Shown: one piece after another, positions 53,825 to 63,653 of the stretch | How the letters are laid out: each line of letters opens with the position of its first letter | How positions within the stretch are numbered: position 1 is the stretch's first letter | NCBI GenBank assembly: GCA_019925095.2 | Contig: CM034408.1 | Span: 3,100,001-3,164,000, forward strand | DNA: 64,000 bases | Reading direction: 5' to 3' | Origin: Dendrolimus kikuchii | Taxonomy: Eukaryota; Arthropoda; Insecta; Lepidoptera; Lasiocampidae | Position numbers and translations under genes: made by a program | The notes under the pieces: generated by a model | The model's input: the letters and a program-made list of their open reading frames with translations, nothing else | Databases searched by the model: none | Told to the model about the DNA's origin: nothing

Positions 53825-54150
53825 TTTTTTTATTTTTTTTTATTGCAGGAGTTCAGCAGACAGGCAAGCAGCCTACTTGACGGAAAGCGGTTACCATCGC
53901 CTATAGACATTTGCAAAACGAAAGGTGCTACAAATGCGCTGCTGCTCTCTTAAGGGAGACTGGAACCTGGTCACTAATGCCGGAACACAACTCAAGGTTG
54001 TTATGGTGACATGCTTTAGACCAGGGGTGGTAGCCATCCAGTCGGGCAAATGCCCTACCACCTGGCTGTGGGTTGTTTTGTCGCCTCTTACGACAGGCCG
54101 CCCGGCCGCAGGAAATTGTATTCTTTCTCCGTTCCTGCACAGATAGAATA
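53825..54150 (-). mobile_element. SINE-J, full length
   Basis: Poly-T left end, complete body, head inverse of ccgttcctgcacagata at 54135-54150. Confidence 0.84.
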
Positions 54151-54151
54151 A

Positions 54152-54705
54152 TGTCTCAGAGGTATCGCTCGACGTAGTGAACGCCTTTAACAGCCTCCCT
54201 CATGAGACGGTCAAGGCGAGTCTTCAGTTACATGCAGTTCCCCCGTACCTCACCAGGATATTGGGCGCGTACCTCAAGGGCAGATACATCCTTTGGTAGG
54301 GTGGCCAGATTGGACATGTGATATGTAGGCGTCGGGTCGAGTGCGGTTTTCCACAGGGGTCAAGCCTCGGACCGATTCTCTGGAACATTGGTTACGACTG
54401 GCTCCTTAGGGAACCAATCGTGCCCGGGATAGGGTTAATCTGCTTCGCGGATGACACCTTGCTAAGGGCACGTGCCGCATCGTACGCGGAATTCTTGGAC
54501 CTCGCTAACGCCGGGTTGGCGACCGTGGTCCATCGTATTGGTAGGCTGGGCTTAAAGGTCTCCCCTACGAAAACGGAGGCTCTCATGTTCCATAGGCGTT
54601 TTCGGAATCCACCTCCGGACTTCTCCGTTGCAGTCCTCGGGGTTTTCATTGTTGTTAAGTCCCAGATGAAATATCTGGGGCTCGTATTGGACGGCAAATA
54701 GTTGT
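54152..54705 (+). pseudogene. R1/Jockey-superfamily reverse-transcriptase core
   Basis: One frame encodes SEVSLDVVNAFNSLPHETVK (RT motif with the first Asp and the AF pair), PPYLTRILGAYLKGRYILW then a tag stop, CGFPQGSSLGPILWNIGYDW (the QG-SLGP motif), ICFADDTLLRARA (the catalytic ADD box) and LGLKVSPTKTEALMFHRR, ending at a stop at 54701. The order D-AF, GxPQGSxLGP, F/YADD and KTE is that of non-LTR RTs; LWNIGYD suggests an R1-like branch. The single stop at about 54298 and the missing flanks make it dead. It is the only piece in the window with the RT active site. Confidence 0.85.
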
Positions 54706-54761
54706 TCAAAAGTCAATTTGTACATCTTTTACTTCATATACTTGTAATTATTTTTTTATTC

Positions 54762-54978
54762 ATATTTCAGTTCAGCAGACAGGCAGACGGCCCATCTGAT
54801 GGAAAGCGGTAACCATCGCCAATGGAAATTTGTAACACCAAAGGTGCTACCATTGCGCTGCTGCTCTGGTAAGGGATACTGGAACCTGACCACTAATGCG
54901 GGAACACAACTTAAGGTTTTTATGGCAGCATACTCTAGACTAGGGGTGGTAGCCGTCCAAACAGGCAAATACCCTACT
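54762..54978 (-). mobile_element. SINE-J, 5'-truncated
   Basis: Minus-strand tail gttcagcagacaggcagacg inverse at 54770, body to the ggtagggtatttgcctg point, head missing. It is more diverged than most copies. Confidence 0.78.
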
Positions 54979-54981
54979 GGA

Positions 54982-55243
54982 GCCTTCCTCGATAAATGGG
55001 TTATCTAACACTGAAAGAATTTTTCAAATCAGACCAGAGTTTGATTGGACGCGCTAATCTCAGGAACTACTAGTCTGATTTGAAACATTCTTTGAGTGTT
55101 AGATAGCCCATTTATCGAGGAAGGCTATAGGCTATACATCATCACGCTAAGACCAATAGGAGCGGAGCACCAAAGAATAATGTTTTAAAATCGCGGGGTT
55201 TTGAAAACAAATTCCACGCGGACGACGTCACGGGTACAACTAG
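54982..55243 (+). mobile_element. Helitron (type 3) with inverted partial duplicate
   Basis: A minus-strand fragment (54982-55033, gccttcctcgataaatgggt, caaatcagacca) is followed by a plus-strand Helitron from ggacgcgctaatctcaggaa to CTAG at 55240-55243. The two share about 50 bp in opposite orientation. The TC end is absent. Past CTAG, tattagtataagat is the inverse of another type 3 start. Confidence 0.75.
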
Positions 55244-55248
55244 TATTA

Positions 55249-55616
55249 GTATAAGATTAATCTCGTGATGAAATCGTAATATACATACATAACAATCCTT
55301 TCTTAACACTACAGAGTCCTAAAGTAAAAAAAAACATAAGCGGTAGAAAAAAGAAAATATGTTGCTGGAAATTATCAATGCGGACTATCTTGAAAAAGGC
55401 TAAACTTGGCCGCATTTACACTGAACGTTTTATCGTGTCCCAGTCGTTTTGGGCTCTGCGGCGCGGCCGTTACTTTTTACGACGCACCAAAATGGGCTTC
55501 CCTCAGACATAGCGACGATTCCGAACAGTTTTCAAGAAATAAATGGCCGAACGCTCTGTGTGGTACGCACCTAACGCCCTCGGCGTCAATTGAATATTGT
55601 CTATTTTAAAGCTGTA
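55249..55616. other. Unassigned sequence
   Basis: Moderately GC-rich at 55430-55600 with a 67-codon frame lacking a known domain. Confidence 0.4.
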
Positions 55617-55668
55617 AGGAGTTTGGCAAGAATGTGATGGGTGATGTTTTGCTGTGCAGTTTTATCGA
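55617..55668 (+). mobile_element. SINE-N 5' fragment
   Basis: ggagtttggcaagaatgtga then gatgttttgctgtgcagttt is the first 50 bp of SINE-N, broken where a Helitron starts. Confidence 0.6.
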
Positions 55669-55670
55669 TA

Positions 55671-55815
55671 TCTACACTAATATTATAAAGAGGAAAGATT
55701 TGTATTATTGTATGTTTGTAACGAATAAACACAAAAACTACTGGACCGATTCCAGAAATTCTTTCACCATTAGAAAGCTACATTATCTCTGAGTAACATA
55801 GGCTATAATTATTAC
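55671..55815 (+). mobile_element. Helitron 5' part
   Basis: A-TCTACACTAATATTATAAAG start and the ctactggaccgattccagaa block, matching 8548-8655. No CTAG end. Confidence 0.7.
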
Positions 55816-55974
55816 TAGAAAAAAATTAGGAATGCATTATTGCAGATGACACAGTAACTCTTGTTCAGGAAACATGGAAAGAAATTCTGGCTAGTGCTGA
55901 AAGCGGGATGGCACACATTACTAATTGGCTTTAAAGAAACCTCCTTACATTATTATTTTTTTTTTCAACACGGA

Positions 55975-56237
55975 AGGCGGGGTTACCATCGCCTATGGAC
56001 ATTTGCAACACCAAAGGTACTACAAATGTGCTGCTACTTTCTTAAGGGAGATTGGAACCTAGCCATTAATGCCGGAACACAACTCAAGGTCGTTATGGCG
56101 GTATACTCTAGACCAGGGGTAGTAGCCATCCAGTCGGGCAAATACCCTACCACCTGGCTGTGGGTTGTTTTGTCGCCTCTTACAACAGGCCGCCCGGCCG
56201 CAGGAAATTGTATTCTTTCTCTGTTCCTGCACGGATG
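55975..56237 (-). mobile_element. SINE-J lacking its 3' tail
   Basis: Begins (minus 3' side) at gaaggcggggttaccatcgc and is complete to the head at 56220-56237. The A tail is lost. Confidence 0.8.
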
Positions 56238-56239
56238 AA

Positions 56240-56700
56240 AATACTAAAAACACAATGTATATGTGCTTCCACAAAACAGCTGCTTTAGCCCCTGTATCTC
56301 AAACTGTTTTAAAAATTCATAATGTTTATTGCGCTCCAAAGACATTATGTAACTGCGAGACATTAAGCAGAGTAAAATTTATTAAATATCTAGATGTCAC
56401 TATAGACGAGAATCTAAATTTTCGAAAGCATATTGAAATAACAGGCATTATGAGAAACTTACGTGATGTACTATGTATGGATACGCTTAAGACAGTATAT
56501 TTCGCATTACGCCAATCACTTATCACATATTGTATCACATGCTGAGGCAGTGCCGCTAAAACTTATTTAATTCGGGTAGAAAGAGCTCAAAGGCCCGTAC
56601 TTAAAGTTATGATGCATAAGCCCTACCGGTACTCGACCACATTGGTGTATAAGGACAGCAAAGTGCTCAGCGAGCAGCAGCTTTTCATTTTGAACATTTG
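56240..56700 (+). pseudogene. Jockey/CR1-like RT thumb-region relic
   Basis: One frame encodes KTLCNCETLSRVKFIKYLDV, TIDENLNFRKHIEITGIMRN, DTLKTVYFALRQSLITYCIT, a TGA where Trp is expected, then AKTYLIRVERAQRPVLKVMM and YSTTLVYKDSKVLSEQQLFI. KYL-V-ID-NL-F-HI and VY-AL-QS-I-Y are hallmarks of the region just after the RT palm. Both ends are cut, and SINE-J copies in opposite orientation bound it (heads at 56237 and 56707). Confidence 0.78.
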
Positions 56701-56706
56701 AACATT

Positions 56707-57028
56707 TTATCCGTGCAGGAACGGAGAAAGAATACAATTTCCTGCGGCCCGGCGGCCTGTCGTAAGAGGCGACTAAACAACCCACAGCTAGGTGGTAGAG
56801 TATTTGCTCGACTGGATGGCGACCACCCCTGGTCTAGAGTATGCCGCCATAACAACCTTGTGTTGTGTTCCGGCATTAGTGACCAGGTTCCAGTCTCCTT
56901 TAAGAGAGCAGCAGCGCATTTGTAGCACCTTTGGTGTTGCAAAAGTCTATAGGCGATGTTAACCGCTTTCCACCAAGTGGGCCGTCTGCCTGTCTGCTGA
57001 AATCCTGCAATAAAAAATAAAAAAAAAC
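56707..57028 (+). mobile_element. SINE-J, full length
   Basis: Head tatccgtgcaggaacggaga, full body, end ctgcaataaaaaataaaaaa. Confidence 0.86.
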
Positions 57029-57105
57029 GTCATTGGAAACACATAAGTTAGTACTAACATCAGACGACTACATTGTAGCAGCGAGAGGTAGAGATTAAAT
57101 GAAGC

Positions 57106-57410
57106 GGCTTTCAGACTACGCTATAATATAATAGCATATAGTATTATAGCTCATAGCACAAAAATACCGAGCATCATACATTGTTAAGGACACGTTCACA
57201 CTGTACTGTACGATATTTTATTATATCATGCGCCGCCCTTTTCTTTCTCCCTCACCCCGGGCCGTCTCTATATAAATGCTTGTCCGTATACTATAAATGC
57301 TTGCGATAATATCGCGTAATGTGAACGCCATGCTATATAGTATAGCATTACGTCCTTCTTTGCACACACTATATAGCGCAATAGTATAGCGTAGTCTGAA
57401 ATTAGCTTAA
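57106..57410. mobile_element. TIR element of about 300 bp, class uncertain
   Basis: tttcagactacgctata at about 57117 is exactly inverted at about 57389-57405 (tatagcgtagtctgaaa); similarity extends to about 40 bp, with TATA-rich stretches. Inside, cgttcacactgt and atgtgaacgcc form a further inverse pair. There is no ORF and the TSD is unclear. A MITE is the likely answer. Confidence 0.6.
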
Positions 57411-58530
57411 TACTTCAGATGGCAGAGAGTAGTACTGACTGTCGAGTGCTAAAGTGAACTAATTTATTTTGGAAACGGTAAACTCAAGTACAAATATTAA
57501 CAAGTCGTACAGCTAGTACAATATATAGCACAGTGTGTGAGCGAGACGGTTGATGTGCGAGCGAGATAGAGCAACTATTAATATGTGCGCTCCCGCGTTG
57601 CGCTAACCGCTAACCAGTAGTTCCGAGTACTTCGTTGTCCGCTGCGATGACTAGACGTGTGCAGGCAGCTCCCATAACATCAAGTTGACAGCACGAAGAG
57701 TTTACCGACTCCCGGGCATCTTGGTGAATAGCTCGTTTGCCCACCACACTGGACTCTTCGTTAGTATACACCTCTAACGTGGTGGATAAATTCTGTGACA
57801 TTAAAAATAAATCTGTCAAAGAGGTTAAAAAATTGATTCAGGCATGGCTAAGCAGTCAGAAAATGTACTAAAATCACTGTCTAAATAGTGTGATACGAAC
57901 AAGCGCACAAAACACACGCGCATCTAGACCAGGGTGGATAATTTTTGAAACCAAAAAAAATAATAGTAGGATGAAACCCATTGGAAAAGGAAGAGAATAT
58001 AACAAAAATTAAAGGAAAAATAATTTACGGGCGATCTGAGGTCGGGAAGTGGAAGGGGGTGAGTTTTTAAGGGTAGAAAACGGTTTATTTATCTCGATTT
58101 CCAGCAAAACTGCAAGTCCTATGGAGAAAAGTTAAATGGCATAGTTGTACGTAATAATAATAAGATCTTTTTTGTATTTGCACTTGTTTCACATAACCTC
58201 AAAATTTAAGTGAAAAATTCCAAGTTTTTGTTTTTTTATTTTTATCTTAATAAAAAAACTTTCACGTAATTTAGTGAAAACTTACCTTTTTGTGTCCCAA
58301 ACACAGTGTAATTATTTTGATTTCAAATATTTATTTATTCACCTTATTTTGACTAAATATTGAAAAAACCACTCTAATTTTCAATCGAAAATTCTCGAGT
58401 AAAAATATCAGCTTTTTTTAAAAAGTCGGTGGGCTTTTTGTTCCTTGAAATCTCTATTTTCTGATGGTGTAAAAAAATACACCTTACTATGGTAAGTGTT
58501 CTCAGAAAATGCAAAGAAACAACAGGTTTA
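57411..58530. other. Unassigned sequence
   Basis: 57530-57760 is relatively GC-rich (gagcgagacggttgatgtgc); the rest is AT-rich. No copy elsewhere and no recognised domain in the frame at 57610-57819. Confidence 0.4.
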
Positions 58531-58802
58531 TATCCGTGCAGGAACGGAGAAAGAATACAATTTCCTGCGGCCGGGCGGCCTATCATAAGAGGCGGCTTAA
58601 CAACCCACAGCCAGGTATGGCATTTGTGCGACTGGATGGCTACCACCCCTGGTCTAAAGTATGTCGCCATAACAACCTTGAGTTGTGTTCCGGCGGCATT
58701 AGTGACCAGGTTCCAGTCTCTCTTAAGAGAGGAGAGCAGCAGCGCATTTGTAGCATCTTTGGTGTTGCAAATGTCCATAGGTGATGGTAACCGCTGCAAT
58801 TA
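58531..58802 (+). mobile_element. SINE-J with deleted tail segment
   Basis: Full head and body, but gtaaccgc joins directly to tgcaattaaaag, losing the acttgatggaaagcgg-complement part. Confidence 0.83.
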
Positions 58803-58810
58803 AAAGAAAA

Positions 58811-58998
58811 AGCAAGTTACGCTTGTGTTATGGTTAATATACAACGGACTTCTCTGCGGCCGATCCATGACACCCAGACCATAGTAAATAACGGAAGAAA
58901 ATCGTTTCCGAAATTTACCATACCAGGAATCGAAAAGGGAGTCTCTGTGTTGCAGTGAGGTAGGCGGGTAATGGTTTAGCACGCTCAACCACTTTCAT
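58811..58998 (-). mobile_element. SINE-T1, 3'-truncated
   Basis: Minus-strand head gtggttgagcgtgctaaacc with a damaged B box (tcccttttcgattcctgg) and part of the body; the ATT tail is absent. Confidence 0.75.
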
Positions 58999-59344
58999 TA
59001 ATTTATAAAGGTTCTGATTCCTGCAATGTGGTTACGGAACCCTCTAGCAGTGTAAACACTGCGAAGTAGTACCCTACCTTGAAGAAGGGTCCTTCATGTA
59101 TCAACGTGAAGGTGGCCAACATTTGTGGTTTTGTAACCGTACTTGATGTCATTTTCATTCACGAAACCCCTACTATTTGAATTAGAAATATTAGGTACAC
59201 TGTTTGAACTCTATTAATTTTTCGAAAAGTAATTGTATAATGTACTACTGTATTTATTAAACTGGGATAAATAAATATGAAATAAAAATATTTTAAGCTA
59301 GAAGTGTTGCTGTTTCTTGTCGCTTTTTCTCCTTAAAACTTCTA
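58999..59344. other. Unassigned sequence
   Basis: Nothing recognised. Confidence 0.4.
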
Positions 59345-59772
59345 ATACCCGTCTAGGAACGGAAAAATAATACTTATTTTAAAATAATAATTTTTAAGCG
59401 GCCTGTGTCATGAGAGGCGACAAAACAACCTACAGCAAGATGGTAGGGTATTTGCCCGTTTGTTAAGCTACTACCACTGCTCTAGAGAGTTCCGCCATAA
59501 CTACCTCAAATTTTGTCGATTAACAGTAACTAAAATTATTTTGGAAGCCGTGGTAGACTCGTGACTTTCAATAAGTAATAAAATTCTATTTTGAAATAAA
59601 TACATTTAATGTAATTGTGTTCCGGTATTAGTGGTCATGTTCATGTCTCCCTTTAAAGAGCGACAGCACATTGGTGACACCTTTGGTGTTACAAATGTCC
59701 ATAGGCGTTGGTAAACGCTTTCCATCAGGTGGGCCGTCTGTTTATTTGCTGAACCCATGCAATAAAAAAAAA
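59345..59772 (+). mobile_element. Old SINE-J with insertion
   Basis: taatacccgtctaggaacgg starts a diverged SINE-J, which stops at about 59512 and resumes at about 59612 (tgtgttccggtattagtggt), ending atgcaataaaaaaaa. The 95-bp insert contains gtgactttcaataagtaat and wording of the 14350-type LINE end. Confidence 0.65.
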
Positions 59773-60029
59773 TCAGCGATAACATGATGCGAAGGGGTGT
59801 ATATATAATAAAAAGTGAACTTAATTTTTAACTAATATGTATGTCATACTACCTATGGTAAAGGCGTCTGACAAGCGAATGTAATGTCGGATAAAATAAA
59901 ACAACTAGAAAATTTCCAGACTTAAATACAGAAGTCTGAACGTATAAATACGAAAACATTCCATATTTTTAAAAATAAAGAAATAAGTGTTGCAGTGTTA
60001 CAATTGGGTATTTACAGTATTTACGCCAT

Positions 60030-60192
60030 GGTATTCGTTTTCCATCAGGTGGGCTGTCTGCCTGTCTGCTGAACTCATGCATTAAAAAAAACAACAATAA
60101 CACGTTGCGAAACAGTGTACAACTTATATGTATGATCTTGAAAAAGTGATCTCCAGTGGCAATTATTTTGAATAAAAACTTTTGAATTTGAA
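60030..60192 (+). mobile_element. SINE-J tail scrap followed by LINE 3' end
   Basis: tttccatcaggtgggctgtc to catgcattaaaaaaa (60040-60090) is a SINE-J/Jockey tail. acacgttgcgaaacagtgta and ccagtggcaattattttgaa then aacttttgaatttgaattt follow as the 14250-type LINE end. Confidence 0.6.
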
Positions 60193-60220
60193 TTTACTTC
60201 ATTTCGACATTATAAAAATA

Positions 60221-60440
60221 ATAATAACAACCTATAAACGTCCTACTGCTGGTCTAGGATCTCACATTTATAGGGGAATGGACAGAATACCCGTCATGCT
60301 CGTACAAGGCGGATTGACGGGTTTGACACATCGGTTATCTCTAAGTGCAGGTTTCATCACGATGTTTTCTTTTACCGTTAGCATGTGTTAATTCTAACAA
60401 TATGCACATTAAGTCAAAAAGTGCCTAAGTCGTGCATGTT
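60221..60440 (-). mobile_element. SINE-T2, head-truncated
   Basis: cctactgctggtctaggatc, gacacatcggttatctc and ttaattctaacaatatgcac follow the minus-strand body of SINE-T2; the tRNA head is missing past gtgcctaagtcgtgcatg. Confidence 0.72.
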
Positions 60441-60910
60441 TCCAACATATATATACACACAAACACATATATAAAAAATAAAAATAATTGCACGCGAAGT
60501 CAAGGGTAGTACTGTAAGATTTTCGTGTCGAATTAATTTAAGTAGTAGGGGCTCGAGTCTAACCGTTGAATACGTAATACTGCGGATGTTCCTAATGCAA
60601 TTTTAGATAGCATAATGGTACAAAGTAGTCTAGAAAAACCCGAAATGGATACGCCGATTCACTTACATTGTATTGTAGGTAATAGAGAAACCACTACTGG
60701 CGGAGTGCCAGGCCTTTGCCTAATTTGAATAGGCATATGTTTTTGGTTAAGACTAACTGGATATACGAATAAAATCTATGAGCTATGTGTAGCGGAGGCA
60801 AGATAAAAAAAAATATTTTTGGCTGGAATGGCGCCAACGCACAGGCATTGATTTTGTCAATCACACGGTAAGGAGTATAAAGTGACAGGTGTCGCTTTTT
60901 TTTTTAATAT
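60441..60910. other. Unassigned sequence
   Basis: Nothing recognised. Confidence 0.4.
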
Positions 60911-60923
60911 ATATTATGAACAA

Positions 60924-61246
60924 GAGATTTTGGCGGGAGCTGGAAGGAGATGTTGTGCTGTGCAGTTTTATTCTCTAAACATGTGCAAAATTACTCTAAA
61001 ATGAACAATAGTTGTAGGATATTGATAGTTTTTGAGTAGTAATTATGTGTTTTGTGAGAAATATGAACTGTATAGTCAAATGGGGCCGTTTTGAGTTGTC
61101 ACAATAACTCCGTTGAATGGCACCAGCTGATAACCTACAGTTCAGCTGTGCTACACATAGGCTTAAGAAAATGAAGAAACTACATTGTAATCTAAGATCT
61201 GGCTTAAAGGCCTAGCTGCCAAGCCATAAACCTACCTAAATAAAAA
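60924..61246 (+). mobile_element. SINE-N full-length copy with 13-bp TSD
   Basis: Exact atattatgaacaa repeats (60911-60923, 61247-61259) bound 323 bp from gagattttggcggg to taaataaaaaa. Sequence is about 95 percent like 8816-9141 by eye. Confidence 0.88.
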
Positions 61247-61259
61247 ATATTATGAACAA

Positions 61260-61783
61260 CTCTACGGACTCGAGTTCCGTACCCTTTTTTACAACTTAAT
61301 TTCTATGAAAGATTTTAGTTTCCATACACGCTTATTATTTATTTTTGTTACTGTGTGTGACATTAATTTAGTGATTTTTATGTTGTGGTGTACCTTAAGA
61401 ATAACTTATATATTAATTTATTCTAATTTTAATACAAAACTTATACTAATGTAGAGTGTATCTGTTACATGCTGGTGTTGTGAGGGAGTGCATGTGCAGT
61501 GTTGGCCTTATATCTATACTTATATATAGTCCTATCTAGTGCCACGTGTGTTGTTTTTTTCTTTCATGTGCCTGGGTGATTAATTTTTAGGCTCTTTGTG
61601 TGTCTTGGTTTGTTTGTGAAGTGTGCGTGTAGTGCAATGCGGTGGTAGTGCGCGTTGGTTGTTGGTGGTGTTGGAATATTACAATTAACGAGTAACATTA
61701 GGCACCTACACTATAAGTAAATGTTATTAAAACATGACAGTGGCGGTGAAGACAATAAATAATATGAAACATTCAAAACATAT
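61260..61783. other. Unassigned, GT-rich in its second half
   Basis: 61470-61680 is rich in G and T on the plus strand (ggtggtagtgcgcgttggtt). No repeat copy was recognised. Confidence 0.4.
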
Positions 61784-62542
61784 TGTTACAAGTTGCAGGA
61801 CTCGAACTAAAATGCCGTTGCAATTATTATAGAGTTTATTAGAACTATACAAATACATATGACACAGGTACAAATATAGCAAAAGTGGATGGATGCAGAA
61901 GTCGTGGAAGGCCACGACACACCTTCCATGATCAAATTGATCGTGTACTAGCAGAAGGTGATGTCAGGAGCCTTAAGAACAGACGTGCGTGCATGACAAG
62001 AGTTATGAATGTCAAAGAAGTAAGTGAGGTGTGTAAGAATAAGCCTGAATGGCGCTCTGTTGTTCGTGCCTACCCCGCAAGGGAACTGGCGTGAAATTAT
62101 GTATGTATGTATGTACAAATATAACCGAACGCAATAAGTCCAAGCGTAATGCAGAAGATCGTAATTCAAATACAGGCGCAAAGTCCGTCACTAAATAGAT
62201 TACCGAATGTACAAAGTCTTGCTTCGCTTGCGGTTATCGCTCGACTGTCTGATCTCTCAATTGGGGGCATTGCTTTATACTGCACAGATGCAATATGCCT
62301 GCCCGGCCGCGTGGAACGAATTTCTTAGAATCAGTTTGTACTTTTAAATCCAAGACACCTGGCAATGATAACAATACGACAATAGGCCGTAAAAGGTTAC
62401 AATACACAATGGGCTGTTTTTTTAATCACAAATTTTAAACATATAGTAAACAAAAGAGGTCCAAATGCCGAAAAGGTAATAAAATGTGTTTCTACAGGTA
62501 TGCAGGTGTGAATTTGCCTTTGTCTGCACATAGGTGGTAACA
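61784..62542 (-). mobile_element. LTR-A solo LTR with ATAT TSD, interrupted by LINE-A
   Basis: TGTTACA and GTAACA ends with ATAT at 61780-61783 and 62543-62546. After removing the LINE-A insertion and one TSD the LTR is about 518 bp. The cgcaaagtccgtcacta block matches the other three copies. Confidence 0.84.
61879..62108 (+). mobile_element. LINE-A 3' copy inside LTR-A, 11-bp TSD
   Basis: gtacaaatata flanks it exactly (61868-61878, 62109-62119). It codes in one open frame (61885-62094) from [15 protein letters not shown] through [10 protein letters not shown] and ends in the ATGT tail. Confidence 0.93.
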
Positions 62543-62580
62543 ATATCATAATACATAGAGAATAAGCTGCACTATTATTA

Positions 62581-62626
62581 TTAATTATTTTTGGTCCTCT
62601 CAAGTGAGAGGACCAAAAATAATTAA
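62581..62626. repeat. 46-bp perfect hairpin
   Basis: Twenty-two bases from ttaattatttttggtcctct on are exactly inverted after a 2-base loop (62603-62604). It lies just 3' (on the minus strand) of the LINE RT relic. Confidence 0.95.
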
Positions 62627-62634
62627 AAACCATG

Positions 62635-62868
62635 ATTTTAATAGAGAACTGACTTAGCTTGTCTGATGTTGAGTGTCAGTGAGTTCCATAAACGGACAGC
62701 CTGTACTGTGAAGGAGTTGTCAACGAAGGAAGAAGTGTGTACAGGTGTTATTAAGGAGAGATTATTACTAGAGCGCAAATAACGGGAATGAGAAGGTTGT
62801 AGGAAATCAAAACGTTCCTTTAAATATAGAGGAGTACGAGGATCAAAAAGAATGTTGTATTTATGTCA
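62635..62868 (-). pseudogene. LINE RT C-terminal relic
   Basis: The minus frame encodes FDPRTPLYLKERFDFLQPSH, SRYLRSSNNLSLITPVHTSS, FVDNSFTVQAVRLWNSLTLN and IRQAKSVLY, then a stop. NSFTVQAVRLWNSL with IRQAKS is the same C-terminal pattern as LINE-B at 29590 and 43345, extended about 40 residues upstream. Confidence 0.75.
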
Positions 62869-62885
62869 TCATAATCATCTGAGCG

Positions 62886-63131
62886 TTAAATCCCGGTTGC
62901 GTCCGGAGCGTTCGCAGGGTCCGCTTTCCTACTTTTTCTACTCCACTTCGCGCGGTCCTCAGCATCCCCCGTTTTGTGATCATTGATACGCATGTCATCC
63001 TCCACAACGTCAAGCCAACATTTCTTGGGCCTTCCCCTTCGATCGGGACCTGGCAGAGGCGGCATGGCTAGACATTTGTTCCTCACACAACTAGCCGGTC
63101 TCCGTGAAACGTGGCCGTACCAGCGTAAGCG
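62886..63131 (-). pseudogene. LINE ORF C-terminal domain (RLRWYGHV type)
   Basis: An open frame of 81 codons on the minus strand encodes RLRWYGHVSRRPASCVRNKC, GPDRRGRPKKCWLDVVEDDM and GDAEDRAKWSRKSRKADPAN, ending at a stop at 62886. LRWYGHV plus RGRPKK-WLD and D-AEDR-KW-R are the C-terminus of a second LINE family, distantly like LINE-A. A diverged piece of the same family lies at 21478-21572. Upstream is a stop and a CTCTGACT-rich run; no RT core remains. Confidence 0.78.
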
Positions 63132-63168
63132 TCACTCTTGACTCTGACTCTCTTCTCTCTGACTCTCT
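63132..63168. repeat. Short CTCTGACT-type imperfect repeat
   Basis: Several copies of ctctgact or cttgactctg lie in about 35 bp. Confidence 0.6.
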
Positions 63169-63653
63169 TGGACATGAAGACTGCCGCGGATGCGACAGTA
63201 TATTGTATGTATGTAATTTATATTAAAGATTTGATCAATACAGATCGAAATACCTTATATTTACAAGAGGCATTTTGATATTAAAATTGAAAAGTTAGGA
63301 AAGCTAATTAGCAATGTCTTAATTGAAGTCATATAAGTTTTCTTTGTAAAGCAGCGGTTAACACCCCTACAGATGTTTACCTTTTTCAATTTAATTAAAA
63401 TTTCGCTTTATGAATCTCCGTCTACTATAGAATTTATATGTTATCAAAATAATAATAAAAAGTTTTAAATTTTGGCTTGATTTATTTAGTGAAATAAATA
63501 ATTAAAAATCGCCATTTGTTCTTGATAAGTCTGGATATGTATTTGGTACGTTGTTGAGCCATTCTGGAATAATTATCTTGATTACAGCTGTTAGGACCGT
63601 GTATGAAATAATAAACATGAATTACTGAATTAAAACAATCGTTTTCTTGACTA
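63169..63653. other. Unassigned sequence
   Basis: AT-rich, nothing recognised. Confidence 0.4.

Noticed and set aside
57610..57819. 69-codon minus frame in a GC-richer block
   Set aside because: No domain, no second copy and no start or splice context; composition alone explains it.
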